From the NCBI GenBank assembly GCA_045628105.1, contig JAZQOX010000016.1, forward strand, positions 1-64,000: a stretch of DNA of 64,000 nt, in the 5' to 3' direction. The notes beneath the pieces were generated by a model. It had not been told where the DNA came from and ran no database searches. It was given only the letters and a program-made list of their open reading frames with translations. Below, piece after piece: positions 1-10,068 of the stretch. A program made the position numbers and the translations under genes. The DNA is from UMGS1781 sp045628105 (GTDB taxonomy: Bacteria; Bacillota; Clostridia; TANB77; CAG-508). Positions within the stretch are counted from its first letter, which is position 1. Each line of letters starts with the position of its first letter.

Positions 1-1236
1 AAGAAAGAACAAGATTTAACTAGAAAAGAATCAGAATTAGAAATGAAAGCTGATGAGTTAAATAATGAATTAAACAATGTAATTACTGCTCAAAAAGAGG
101 AATTACAACGTATTTCAAGAATGACTGTTGATGAGGCTAAAAAATACTTATTATCAGAAATTGAAAAGGATTTAGTTGTTGAAAAAGCTAATCTTATAAG
201 AGAATTCGAAGAAGATGCAAAAGAAAAAGCTGAAAAAAGTGCTAAGGAAATTATAAGTTATGCAGTTCAAAAATGTGCTGCTGACCACACATCTGAAGCT
301 ACAGTTTCTATAGTATCATTACCAAATGATGATATGAAAGGAAGAATTATAGGTAGAGAAGGTCGTAACATTAAAATGTTAGAAACTTTAACTGGAATAG
401 ATTTAATAATTGATGATACTCCAGAAGCTGTAATTATTTCAGGATTTGACCCATTAAGAAGGGAAGTTGCAAGAATTGCACTTGAAAAACTAATAGAAGA
501 TGGAAGAATTCATCCAGCAAAAATCGAAGAAATGGTTGAAAAGGCAAAAGAGGAAGTTGAAGAGGTTATTAGAGAAGAAGGAGAAAGAGCTGTACTTGAA
601 ACAGGAGTTAATGGCTTGCATCCAGATATTGTAAGATTACTTGGAAAACTTAGATATAGAACAAGTTATGGACAAAATGTTTTAAATCACTCAATTGAAG
701 TTTCAAATTTAGCTAGAATAATGGCTGAGGAACTTGGATTAGATCCAAAAATAGCAAGAAGAGCTGGATTAGTACATGATATAGGAAAAGCATTAGACCA
801 TGATATGGAAGGTACACATGTTCAAATTGGTGTTGATGTATTAAAGAAATACAAAGAAAATGAACTAATTCTAAATGCAGTAGAAGCACACCATGGTGAT
901 GTTGAGCCTAAAACATTAGAAGCTGTTTTAGTACAAGCTGCAGATGCAATATCAGCATCTAGACCAGGTGCAAGAAGAGAAACATTAGAAACATACATTA
1001 AGAGATTAGAAAAACTTGAATCAATAGCAGATTCTTTTGAAGGTGTTGAAAAATCATTTGCAATACAAGCAGGTAGAGAAGTAAGATTAATAGTAAAACC
1101 AGAGAAAGTTTCTGATAGCCAAATGATAACAATGGCAAGAGAAGTCGCTCAAAGAGTTGAAAGTGAAATGGAATATCCAGGACAAATAAAAGTAAACGTT
1201 ATTAGAGAAACAAGAGCAGTTGATTATGCAAAATAA
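1..1236 (+). CDS. rny: Ribonuclease Y, 5'-truncated by window edge
   Basis: Membrane-anchored endoribonuclease that starts mRNA turnover. The frame is open from base 1, so the N-terminal membrane anchor and part of the coiled coil lie outside the window; about 411 residues of the usual 510-520 are present. Visible order: charged coiled coil, KH RNA-binding domain (GRNIKMLETLTG), then an HD metal-binding phosphohydrolase domain with HDIGKALDHD and HHGDVEP. A strong terminator follows, so it ends its transcription unit. The internal ATG at 43 is not the real start. Confidence 0.95.
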   Translation, partial: KKEQDLTRKESELEMKADELNNELNNVITAQKEELQRISRMTVDEAKKYLLSEIEKDLVVEKANLIREFEEDAKEKAEKSAKEIISYAVQKCAADHTSEATVSIVSLPNDDMKGRIIGREGRNIKMLETLTGIDLIIDDTPEAVIISGFDPLRREVARIALEKLIEDGRIHPAKIEEMVEKAKEEVEEVIREEGERAVLETGVNGLHPDIVRLLGKLRYRTSYGQNVLNHSIEVSNLARIMAEELGLDPKIARRAGLVHDIGKALDHDMEGTHVQIGVDVLKKYKENELILNAVEAHHGDVEPKTLEAVLVQAADAISASRPGARRETLETYIKRLEKLESIADSFEGVEKSFAIQAGREVRLIVKPEKVSDSQMITMAREVAQRVESEMEYPGQIKVNVIRETRAVDYAK

Positions 1237-1243
1237 TAAAGAG

Positions 1244-1275
1244 GAAGTACACATATAAGTGTACTTCTTTTTTTG
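1244..1275 (+). terminator. Rho-independent terminator after rny
   Basis: Perfect 9-bp stem (gaagtacac / gtgtacttc), 6-nt loop, followed by seven T. Confidence 0.9.
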
Positions 1276-1359
1276 TATGTAAAAAATTGAATAAAAACCT
1301 CTCTATTGGTAAAAATATGTATAAATTACATAAGTTTTATAAATAAAGGGGTATTTGCA

Positions 1360-4300
1360 GTGAAAAATAAAAATAGATACTTAAATATAAAAGGAACAAG
1401 TTTAGATAGAACACAATTAGAAAAGTTAATGGAAAAAATAGCAGTTAATTATGATGTAAGCGAAGAGTGCAAGGTTGAAACATATCCAGTAGATAGATTA
1501 AATGATAATTTTAAATTCATACAAAAAACATATAATATTTTAAACGAACACATAAAAGAAAAAATAAATATTTATCCAGCAGGAGAATGGCTTTTAGATA
1601 ATTTTTATATAATTGAAGAATCAGTTAAAGTAATAAGAAATGAATTAAATAGAAAAAAATATAAAAGTTTTCCAGGAATAAGTACAGGGCTTTATAAAGG
1701 CTTTGCGAGAATTCATTTTATAGCTTCTGAAATTATTGCATTTACAGATGGAAAAATAGATGAAGAAATATTAGAACTATGCTTAAATGCTTATGGTAAA
1801 AAAAAGAATCTAACAATGGAAGAAATATGGAATTTACCAATATTTTTAAAACTTGCAGTTATTGAAAACATAAGAAATATATGCGAAAAAATATATACAA
1901 GTCAAATACAAAAATATAAAGTTGAGGAAATTATAGAAAGATTAATAGAAAAAAAAGAAGATACTCAGACTAAATACAAAAAGATAAGAGAAAGCACAAG
2001 AAAAAATAAAAATTCGGTAAGTTCATTTGTTGAACATATGTCATATAAATTAAAAAAATATGGAAAAGCAGGAAATATATATTTAAAAATATTAGAAGAA
2101 CAGGTAAGCAAGTTAGGGGTTAATATTTCAGATATAATAAGCAAGGAACACTTTGATATTGCAATTCAAAAAGTTCTTATTGGAAATAGTATAACAAGTA
2201 TTAGAGAAATAAATAGAATAAATTTTGTTAATCTATTTGAAAGAATAAATGGGGTAGAGGAAATTTTAAAAAATGATCCAGCACAAGTATACAGTAAAAT
2301 GGATTTTAGAACAAAGGAATATTACAGAAACAAAATAAAAAGACTAGCAGAAAAAACAAAAATTTCTGAAATATATATTGCAAATATGATATTAAAATTA
2401 GCAGAAAATGGAAGCGAAGAAAAAGAAAAACACATAGGATATTATTTAATTGGTGATGGAGAAAAAGAGTTAAATAAAAAATTAGGAATAAGAAGAGTAA
2501 AAAGTGTAAAAAAAGCAACAAGTTATATATCTATAATATGGATTTGCACGATAGTATTAAGCACAATTGTTGGATTTTATATTTATAGTAAAATTAATTT
2601 GGCAATGTCAATAATAGTAACATGTTTTACGTTTATACCAGTGTCAGAGATTGTTATACAAGTAATAAACTACATTTTAGGAAAGGTAATTAAACCAAGC
2701 TTAATACCAAAACTAAGCTTAAATGATGGAATTCCAGAAGAATATTGTACAATGGTTGTAATACCGACTATTATAAACAGTAAAGAAAAGGTTAAAGAAT
2801 TATTTCATAAAATAGAAGTATATTATTTGGCAAATAAAGAGGAAAATTTATATTTCAGTTTACTTGGAGATTGTACAGCTTCAAAAAATGAAATGGAACA
2901 ATTTGATGAAGAAGTAATAAATGCAGGTATAGAGGAAGCTGAAAAATTAAACAAAAAATATGTTAAAAATAATGAGAAAGATAAGTTTTATTTTTTATAC
3001 AGAAATCGAGTATGGAGTAGAGGCGAAAAATGTTATTTGGGTTGGGAAAGAAAAAGGGGAATGCTTTGTCAATTTAATGATTTTTTGCTAACAGGTAATA
3101 ATGAGTTTCGAACAAATACAATAAAAAACAGACTAAAAATAAAGTATGTAATAACACTAGATTCAGATACAAATCTAGTCCTTGGAACAGCAAAAGAATT
3201 AATTGGTGCGATGGCACATGTTTTAAATAGGCCTGTATTTGATCAAGAAAAAAATGTAATAACATCCGGACATGCATTAATTCAACCAAGAGTAGGTGTA
3301 GATTTAAATTCAAGTAGAAAGAGTTTGTTTTCAAAAATATATGCAGGACTAGGAGGAACTGATTCATATACAAATGCAGTATCAGATATATATCAAGATA
3401 ACTTTGATGAAGGAAGTTTTACAGGAAAAGGAATATACGATTTAGAATTATTTCACAAAATATTATGTAATGAAATTCCGGAAAACACAGTATTAAGCCA
3501 CGACTTGTTGGAGGGAAGTTACTTAAGATGTGGCTTAGCAACAGATATTTTGGTAATGGATGGATTCCCTTTTAAATATTCAAGTTATATGACAAGAGCA
3601 AAACGTTGGACAAGAGGAGACTGGCAAATTTTAGACTGGACAAAAAATGTAATAACAGTTAAAGATAAATCAAAAAAGATAAATCCTTTAAATAAACTAT
3701 CAAAATTCAAAATACTGGACAATTTGAGAAGAAGTTTAATTGCACCAACTGTTACAATACTATTGATAATTTGTGTTATATTAGAAAATTTAAATAAACC
3801 TAATAATTTGATATTTTTACTAGCTATTATTACATTAACAATACCAACAATTTTAGATATTATAAATCATATCGTTTTCAAGAAGAGTGTTAATACAGAA
3901 TATATTATGGCTCATAAAAACATAATTCCATATATTGGGGGAATGAAACTTAGTATTATTAGGGGATTTATAGAACTAATTACTTTACCACATAAAGCAT
4001 TTTCTATGATAGAATGTATTATTAAAACTCTATACAGAATGAAAGTATCTAAACAGAATTTACTTGAATGGATGACTTCAGAAGAAGCAGAACAGCAAAA
4101 TAAAAATGATTTAAAATCATACTTTAAAAATATGCCAGCAAATTGGATTAGTGGATTAATTTTAATAATTTTAGGCATTACAAATTTTAAAATACAATTC
4201 TTAATATTTGGCTTTCTTTTTTTTACAGCTCCAATAATAATATGGTATATAAGTCAAGAAGAGAAAGAAAATAATCCAGTAAAAGAGTTATCTACTGAAA

Positions 4301-7300
4301 ATGTAGATTATTTAAAAGAAATAGCAAAAAAAACATGGGAGTTTTTCTATGAAAATATAAACGAAAAGAATAATTTTTTACCACCAGATAATTTTCAAGA
4401 AGATAGAAAGGAAAAAATTGCTCATAGGACATCACCAACAAATATAGGGTTAGGCCTTTTAACAATATGTGCTGGATGCGATATGAAATTCATATCTAAG
4501 GACGAAGCAATGGAATTAATAGAAAAAATGTTGTCAACAATAGAGAAAATGCAAAAATGGAATGGACATTTATACAACTGGTATAATACATTAAACTTGG
4601 AACCACTAATTCCAAAATATGTTTCAACTGTAGATAGTGGAAATTTTATAGGATATCTTTTAACATTAAAGCAATTTATTATTGAAATAGGTGATAAAAG
4701 AAAAGACAACATTTTAAACATTTTGGATAAATTAATAGATAACACAAAATTTTCAGTATTATACGATTCCCAAAAGAGACTTTTCTCAATAGGCTTTAAT
4801 GTTGAAGAAAATAAACTTACAGATTCATATTACGATTTATTAGCATCAGAAGCAAGACAAGCAAGTTTAATTGCAATTGCAAAAAGAGAAGTGCCAAGTA
4901 AACATTGGGGATATTTAAGCAGAACGCTTACAAATTTACACAGATATAAAGGATTAATTTCGTGGTCTGGTACAGCTTTTGAATATTTAATGCCAAATAT
5001 AAATGTTAGAACATACAAAGGAAGCGTGCTAGATGAATCATGTAGATTTATGCTGATGAGTCAAAAAGAATATGCAAAAAAAGTAGGAATACCATGGGGT
5101 ATATCAGAAGCCGCATTTAATTTAAGAGATTTAAATAATAATTATCAGTATAAGGCATTTGGAATACCATGGCTTGGATTAAAAAGAGGACTAGAAGAAG
5201 ACATGGTTGTGTCATCATATGCAATTTTTCTAAGCTTAATGTATGATCCAAAAGGTGCAATAGCAAATTTGAAAATTTTAGAAAATCAAGGCATGTTTGG
5301 AAAATATGGCTTTTATGAATCAATAGATTATACCACAGATAGATTGAGCTATGGAAAATTATATGAACCAGTTAGAACATATATGGCACATCATCAAGGC
5401 CTAATTCTTTTATCAATTAATAATTTAATTAACAATAATATTTTTGTAAAACGATTTGAAAAAAATCCAGAAATAGAAGCTGTAGATATTTTGCTACAAG
5501 AAAGAATGCCAGAGAAAGCAATTATAACAAAGGAAACAAAAGAAAAAGTTGAAAAATTAAAAGTTAAAGATTACGAAAAATATCTAGAAAAGACATATAC
5601 AAAAATTAATACTCCATTAAATGAAATTAATGTTATATCAAATGGAAAGTATACAATAGTATCAGATTTAAAAGGAAATGGATATAGTAAATTAAACAAT
5701 ATTATGATTAATAGATATAAAGAAACAGCAGATTATAAACAAGGAATTATATTTTATATTAAAAATTTAACAACAAAACAAGTATATTCAAATTTACCTG
5801 AAAAAGGAAGTAAGGTGATATTTGCACCAGATAAAATAATATATGATAAAACAGAAGGAAATATAAATGTAAAAACAAAAATAACAGTTTCACCAGAGGA
5901 AAACGTAGAAATTCGAAGGCTAGAATTAACCAATAACGGAATAGGAACGGAAACAATAGAAGTTACAAGTTATTTTGAACCAGTACTTTCAACAGCAGAA
6001 CAGGATTATGCACATCCTGCATTCAATAATTTGTTTTTAAATTATAAAGCAACAAATGGAAATATAATTGTTAAAAGAAAAAAAAGAGGACATAAACAAA
6101 AAGATATTTATATGGGTGTCAATTTGTATCCTGAAAACGAGACGGTTGGAGATGTAGAATATGAAATAGATAAAGAAAAAATTCTTGGAAAAGGAAATAT
6201 AAAAATTCCGGATGCAATAAAAAATTCTAGACCATTTTCTAAAAATTTAGGATTAGTTACAGATTCAGGACTAGCGATAAAAAGAACAGTCAAGATTGAA
6301 CCAGGGAAAGGTGCAACTTTAGATTTAATTATTACAGTTGGTTATACAGAAGAAATAATAGAGAAAAATTTAAATGATTATTTAAATAAAAATACTGTAA
6401 GTAAAACATTTGAACTAGCTAGAGCAAAAACAGAAGCGGAAACTATGTATTTAGGCTTAACCGGAAATGATATAATAAAATATAAAAAAATATTGGCATA
6501 TTTATTATTTGAAAATCCAATGAAGTCAGAAACTATGGGAAAAATATCAAATAGAGTGTATGCACAGAGTGAATTATGGAAGTTTGGAATATCTGGGGAT
6601 TTACCGATTTTACTTGTAAAAATAAAAGACGTAAATGATATTCATGTAATAAGAGATGTACTAAAAGCACAGGAATTTTACAGAAGTAAAAACATAAAAA
6701 TAGATTTAGTAATTTTAAATCAAGAGAAAAATAGCTATGAACACTATATAAAATATGATATAGAAAACGAAATTCAAAATAAACAATTGGGCTTTTTAAA
6801 AAATACATTTGGAGGAATTTATGTAATTAATACGAGCGAAATTACAAAAGAAGATCTTGAATTATTAGAATTTAGAAGTAATTTAAGTTTAGATGCTTCA
6901 CTTGGAAACATCGAGGCACAGCTAAAAGATATGGAAGAAGAATATGAAGAACAAAAAAGTATAATAGGAGAGGAAAACAAAATAGCAATAGTAAATACAA
7001 GTGAAGTGGAAACAATAAATGAAGATTATTCAGAACTAAAATATTATAATGATTTTGGCGGATTTGATAAAGATGGATTAGAATATAAAATAAAAGTAAA
7101 CAATGAAAATAAATTACCAACAGTATGGGTAAACATACTTGCAAATAAAAATTTCGGAACAGTTATAACGCAGAATTTAGGAGGATTTACATGGAGTAAA
7201 AATAGTAGACTAAATAGAATATCAGCATGGAACAATAATGCGGTTATGGATATTCCATCAGAAATAATATATATAAAAAATAAAGAAACTGGGGAAAACT

Positions 7301-9423
7301 GGAGTTTAAATCAAAATATTTCAGCAAGAAATATGGAATATTATTTAACATATGGATTTGGATATGTTAATTTAAAAACAAAGAAAGATGATATAATTCA
7401 CGATTTGGATATATTTGTTGCAAAAGAAAATAGTGTAAAAATAAATCTTTTAAAGCTAAAAAACACATCTAACAAAAAGAAAAAACTAAAAATTTTATAC
7501 TATATAAAACCAGTATTAGGAGAAGATGAATTAAAGACAAGTGGATATATAAATGTTGAATTACAAAATAATGTAGTGTTGGCAAAAAATATGTATACAG
7601 ATAATTTTAAAAATGAAGTTGTTTATTGTGGAAGTAGTGAAAAAATACTATCATTTACTGGAAGCAAAGAAGATTTTATTGGAGAAAATACAATATGTGA
7701 GCCTAAAGCATTAAATACAATAGGACTAGGAAATAAAAAAGGGCTAGGTAATAAAACATGCATTGCAGAAGAAATAGAAGTCGCTTTAGAACCATTTGAA
7801 AATAAAGAAATTACGCTATTTTTAGGAGCAGAAGAAGCCCTAATAAATGCAAAAGACATGGCATACAAATACTCTAAAGTAGCAAATGCAAAAGAAGAAT
7901 TAAATTTAGTAAAAAGTTTTTGGTATGAACTATTAACTAGAATTCAAGTAAAAACACCATTAGAATCAATGAATATTATGCTTAACGGGTGGGCAATATA
8001 TCAAACTATAAATTCAAGATTATGGGCAAGAACTGGATATTACCAATCAGGGGGAGCAATAGGCTTTAGAGACCAACTTCAAGATACACTTGGAATTAAA
8101 TATTTAGAACCAGAGCTAATGAAAAATCAAATTATAAAACAAGCAAGTCATCAATTTATTGAAGGAGATGTAGAACATTGGTGGCATGAAGAAACAAAAA
8201 GGGGTATAAGAACTAGATTTTCAGACGATTTATTATGGCTAGTTTATGTTGTATGCGAATATGTTGAATTTACAGGAGATACAAGTATATTAGATATAGA
8301 AACACCATATTTAAAAGGAGAAGTACTAGAAGATGATGTAGATGAAAGGTATGACCTATACCCAGACTCAGAAATTAAGGAAAGTATTTTAAAACACTGT
8401 ATAAGAGCAATAGAAAAATCACTAAAATTTGGAGAAAATGGGCTTCCAAAAATAGGCTCAGGGGATTGGAATGACGGAATGAATACAGTAGGCAATAAAA
8501 AAAGGGGAGAAAGTGTTTGGCTAGGATTTTTCCTATATGAGGCATTAAGCCGATTTATCAACATTTGTGGAGAAAAAGTGGATGAAAATAACATAAAACG
8601 TTACAAAAACATTCAGGAAAGCTTAAAAAAAGCACTAAATACAGCAGGCTGGGATGGAAGATGGTTTAAAAGAGCATTTACGGATGACGGAGAACCAATT
8701 GGAAGTATAGAAAATGAAGAATGTAGAATAGATAGCATATCACAAAGTTGGGGAGTAATATCAGGAGCGGCAGAAAATGATAAAAAATATATATCAATGG
8801 AAAGCTTAGAAAATCATTTAATAGATAAAGAAAACGGAATAATCAAACTATTAGATCCGCCATTCAACAAAACAAAAATAGAACCAGGATATATAAAAGC
8901 ATATCTACCAGGAGTAAGAGAAAATGGAGGACAATACACACATGCTGCCATGTGGGCAATAATTGCAATGTGCAAATTAGGATTCGGAGATAAAGCAGTA
9001 GAATATTATAGAATGATAAACCCAATAGAACACTCAAGAACAAAAGAAACAGCACTAAAATACAAAGTAGAACCATATGTAATACCAGCAGATATATACG
9101 GAGCAGAAAGCTTAATAGGAAGAGGAGGATGGACCTGGTATACAGGCTCAAGTAGCTGGTTTTATAAAGCAGGAATAGAAAACATACTAGGGCTAAATAT
9201 CAAAAACAATATATTAAAAATAGAACCATGTATACCGAAAGACTGGAAAGAATACACTATAAAATACAGATACAAAAACAGCATATACAACATAAAAGTA
9301 AAAAACGAAAATGGGAAAAATACTGGAATAGAAAAATTCTATTTAAACGGAAAAGAAATAGAAGAAAAGCAAATAGAATTAGATGGAAGCGGTGGAATTT
9401 ATGAAATAGAAGCAATAATGTAA
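1360..9423 (+). CDS. Cyclic beta-1,2-glucan synthase (NdvB/ChvB family)
   Basis: Very large membrane enzyme (2687 aa) predicted to polymerise glucose from UDP-glucose into beta-1,2-glucan and cyclise it. Visible order: N-terminal region; membrane segments near residues 387-445; glycosyltransferase domain (GT84 type) with LDSDTN near 600, DEGSFTGKGIYD and the KRWTRGDWQ motif; more membrane segments near 790-840 and 925-960; a middle glucoamylase-like domain of the kind assigned to cyclisation in clostridial homologues; and a C-terminal GH94 phosphorylase-like domain with GGAIGFRDQLQD and GDWNDG near 2368. I chose the GTG at 1360 because AAAGGGG lies 7-8 nt upstream; a TTG at 1306 has no ribosome site. 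Single-gene unit. It has no in-frame CGG codon. Product length (ChvB is about 2800 aa) supports an intact enzyme. Confidence 0.9.
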   Translation: MKNKNRYLNIKGTSLDRTQLEKLMEKIAVNYDVSEECKVETYPVDRLNDNFKFIQKTYNILNEHIKEKINIYPAGEWLLDNFYIIEESVKVIRNELNRKKYKSFPGISTGLYKGFARIHFIASEIIAFTDGKIDEEILELCLNAYGKKKNLTMEEIWNLPIFLKLAVIENIRNICEKIYTSQIQKYKVEEIIERLIEKKEDTQTKYKKIRESTRKNKNSVSSFVEHMSYKLKKYGKAGNIYLKILEEQVSKLGVNISDIISKEHFDIAIQKVLIGNSITSIREINRINFVNLFERINGVEEILKNDPAQVYSKMDFRTKEYYRNKIKRLAEKTKISEIYIANMILKLAENGSEEKEKHIGYYLIGDGEKELNKKLGIRRVKSVKKATSYISIIWICTIVLSTIVGFYIYSKINLAMSIIVTCFTFIPVSEIVIQVINYILGKVIKPSLIPKLSLNDGIPEEYCTMVVIPTIINSKEKVKELFHKIEVYYLANKEENLYFSLLGDCTASKNEMEQFDEEVINAGIEEAEKLNKKYVKNNEKDKFYFLYRNRVWSRGEKCYLGWERKRGMLCQFNDFLLTGNNEFRTNTIKNRLKIKYVITLDSDTNLVLGTAKELIGAMAHVLNRPVFDQEKNVITSGHALIQPRVGVDLNSSRKSLFSKIYAGLGGTDSYTNAVSDIYQDNFDEGSFTGKGIYDLELFHKILCNEIPENTVLSHDLLEGSYLRCGLATDILVMDGFPFKYSSYMTRAKRWTRGDWQILDWTKNVITVKDKSKKINPLNKLSKFKILDNLRRSLIAPTVTILLIICVILENLNKPNNLIFLLAIITLTIPTILDIINHIVFKKSVNTEYIMAHKNIIPYIGGMKLSIIRGFIELITLPHKAFSMIECIIKTLYRMKVSKQNLLEWMTSEEAEQQNKNDLKSYFKNMPANWISGLILIILGITNFKIQFLIFGFLFFTAPIIIWYISQEEKENNPVKELSTENVDYLKEIAKKTWEFFYENINEKNNFLPPDNFQEDRKEKIAHRTSPTNIGLGLLTICAGCDMKFISKDEAMELIEKMLSTIEKMQKWNGHLYNWYNTLNLEPLIPKYVSTVDSGNFIGYLLTLKQFIIEIGDKRKDNILNILDKLIDNTKFSVLYDSQKRLFSIGFNVEENKLTDSYYDLLASEARQASLIAIAKREVPSKHWGYLSRTLTNLHRYKGLISWSGTAFEYLMPNINVRTYKGSVLDESCRFMLMSQKEYAKKVGIPWGISEAAFNLRDLNNNYQYKAFGIPWLGLKRGLEEDMVVSSYAIFLSLMYDPKGAIANLKILENQGMFGKYGFYESIDYTTDRLSYGKLYEPVRTYMAHHQGLILLSINNLINNNIFVKRFEKNPEIEAVDILLQERMPEKAIITKETKEKVEKLKVKDYEKYLEKTYTKINTPLNEINVISNGKYTIVSDLKGNGYSKLNNIMINRYKETADYKQGIIFYIKNLTTKQVYSNLPEKGSKVIFAPDKIIYDKTEGNINVKTKITVSPEENVEIRRLELTNNGIGTETIEVTSYFEPVLSTAEQDYAHPAFNNLFLNYKATNGNIIVKRKKRGHKQKDIYMGVNLYPENETVGDVEYEIDKEKILGKGNIKIPDAIKNSRPFSKNLGLVTDSGLAIKRTVKIEPGKGATLDLIITVGYTEEIIEKNLNDYLNKNTVSKTFELARAKTEAETMYLGLTGNDIIKYKKILAYLLFENPMKSETMGKISNRVYAQSELWKFGISGDLPILLVKIKDVNDIHVIRDVLKAQEFYRSKNIKIDLVILNQEKNSYEHYIKYDIENEIQNKQLGFLKNTFGGIYVINTSEITKEDLELLEFRSNLSLDASLGNIEAQLKDMEEEYEEQKSIIGEENKIAIVNTSEVETINEDYSELKYYNDFGGFDKDGLEYKIKVNNENKLPTVWVNILANKNFGTVITQNLGGFTWSKNSRLNRISAWNNNAVMDIPSEIIYIKNKETGENWSLNQNISARNMEYYLTYGFGYVNLKTKKDDIIHDLDIFVAKENSVKINLLKLKNTSNKKKKLKILYYIKPVLGEDELKTSGYINVELQNNVVLAKNMYTDNFKNEVVYCGSSEKILSFTGSKEDFIGENTICEPKALNTIGLGNKKGLGNKTCIAEEIEVALEPFENKEITLFLGAEEALINAKDMAYKYSKVANAKEELNLVKSFWYELLTRIQVKTPLESMNIMLNGWAIYQTINSRLWARTGYYQSGGAIGFRDQLQDTLGIKYLEPELMKNQIIKQASHQFIEGDVEHWWHEETKRGIRTRFSDDLLWLVYVVCEYVEFTGDTSILDIETPYLKGEVLEDDVDERYDLYPDSEIKESILKHCIRAIEKSLKFGENGLPKIGSGDWNDGMNTVGNKKRGESVWLGFFLYEALSRFINICGEKVDENNIKRYKNIQESLKKALNTAGWDGRWFKRAFTDDGEPIGSIENEECRIDSISQSWGVISGAAENDKKYISMESLENHLIDKENGIIKLLDPPFNKTKIEPGYIKAYLPGVRENGGQYTHAAMWAIIAMCKLGFGDKAVEYYRMINPIEHSRTKETALKYKVEPYVIPADIYGAESLIGRGGWTWYTGSSSWFYKAGIENILGLNIKNNILKIEPCIPKDWKEYTIKYRYKNSIYNIKVKNENGKNTGIEKFYLNGKEIEEKQIELDGSGGIYEIEAIM

Positions 9424-9430
9424 AAAAATA

Positions 9431-9459
9431 TCCCAATTTAAATACGTCCCCAATTGGGA
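9431..9459. repeat. Short palindromic repeat (GGGAC family), copy 1
   Basis: tcccaatt ... aattggga arms around aaatacgtccccaatt. Shares its core with the elements at 20314-20375. Sits just after the glucan synthase stop. Confidence 0.7.
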
Positions 9460-9460
9460 A

Positions 9461-9494
9461 AAAACTCTCTCCTAAAAAAGAGAGAGTTTTTTAT
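9461..9494. terminator. Bidirectional terminator
   Basis: 11-bp perfect stem aaaactctctc / gagagagtttt with T runs on both strands, between two convergent genes. Confidence 0.85.
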
Positions 9495-9501
9495 ACAAGA
9501 T

Positions 9502-9930
9502 TTAAAGATATTTTTTTAAATCTTGTATATTCTTTTCTTGTAATCGTACAAAATCGGATAGAACATTTTTAACTTCATTGTCTAAAAATTCGTGATTATT
9601 TAAAAGTTTTATTCCTTTTACAATACCCATGTCATTTCCTTGTATTAGAAGTTCTGATAATTGTGAGTTACTTGTGTCATTTGCTGTGTTAAATTGAATT
9701 CCCATCCATGACATTGCTTTTTGAAATGCAGGCGTGTCTTCCATTTTAACATTTCTTTGTCCAAGCAGTTCTTGAGTTCTATCATAAATATTTTGATATT
9801 CATCTTGCTGAGTAGTAAGTAAATTCTTAAATTCTTCATCTTCGGCTTTTTTCATTACAGTTGTAATGGCATCCATGCCCATTCTTGAATTTTTGTTAAC
9901 TTCTTGCAAAATTTCTGTTTCTTGATCCAT
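9502..9930 (-). CDS. Small helical protein, DUF2383/ferritin-like type
   Basis: 142 aa, strongly helical and charged, with no signal peptide or membrane segment. The spacing of Glu and hydrophobic residues (MDQETEILQEVNKNSRMGMDAI, then EYQNIYDRTQELL) resembles the four-helix DUF2383/PA2169-type family. Function unknown; some relatives are stress or spore associated. The start is supported by AAAGGAGA upstream of ATG. It is convergent with the glucan synthase gene and stands alone. Family assignment is by eye and uncertain; the gene itself is secure. Confidence 0.7.
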   Translation of the reverse strand: MDQETEILQEVNKNSRMGMDAITTVMKKAEDEEFKNLLTTQQDEYQNIYDRTQELLGQRNVKMEDTPAFQKAMSWMGIQFNTANDTSNSQLSELLIQGNDMGIVKGIKLLNNHEFLDNEVKNVLSDFVRLQEKNIQDLKKYL

Positions 9931-9997
9931 ACAAACATCTCCTTTAAAAATAATACTAATAGTTTGCCCAATTATGTAAAAAATATAAGTAAAATCA

Positions 9998-10026
9998 TTG
10001 CAAACTAAGGAAGATTATTATATAAT
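9998..10026 (+). promoter_or_regulatory. Promoter of pfkA
   Basis: TTGCAA, 17-nt spacer, perfect TATAAT at 10021, 43 nt before the start codon. Confidence 0.75.
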
Positions 10027-10068
10027 AAACGAAGCGTATAAATTTAAATAGAGAGGGGATTTTTTTGT

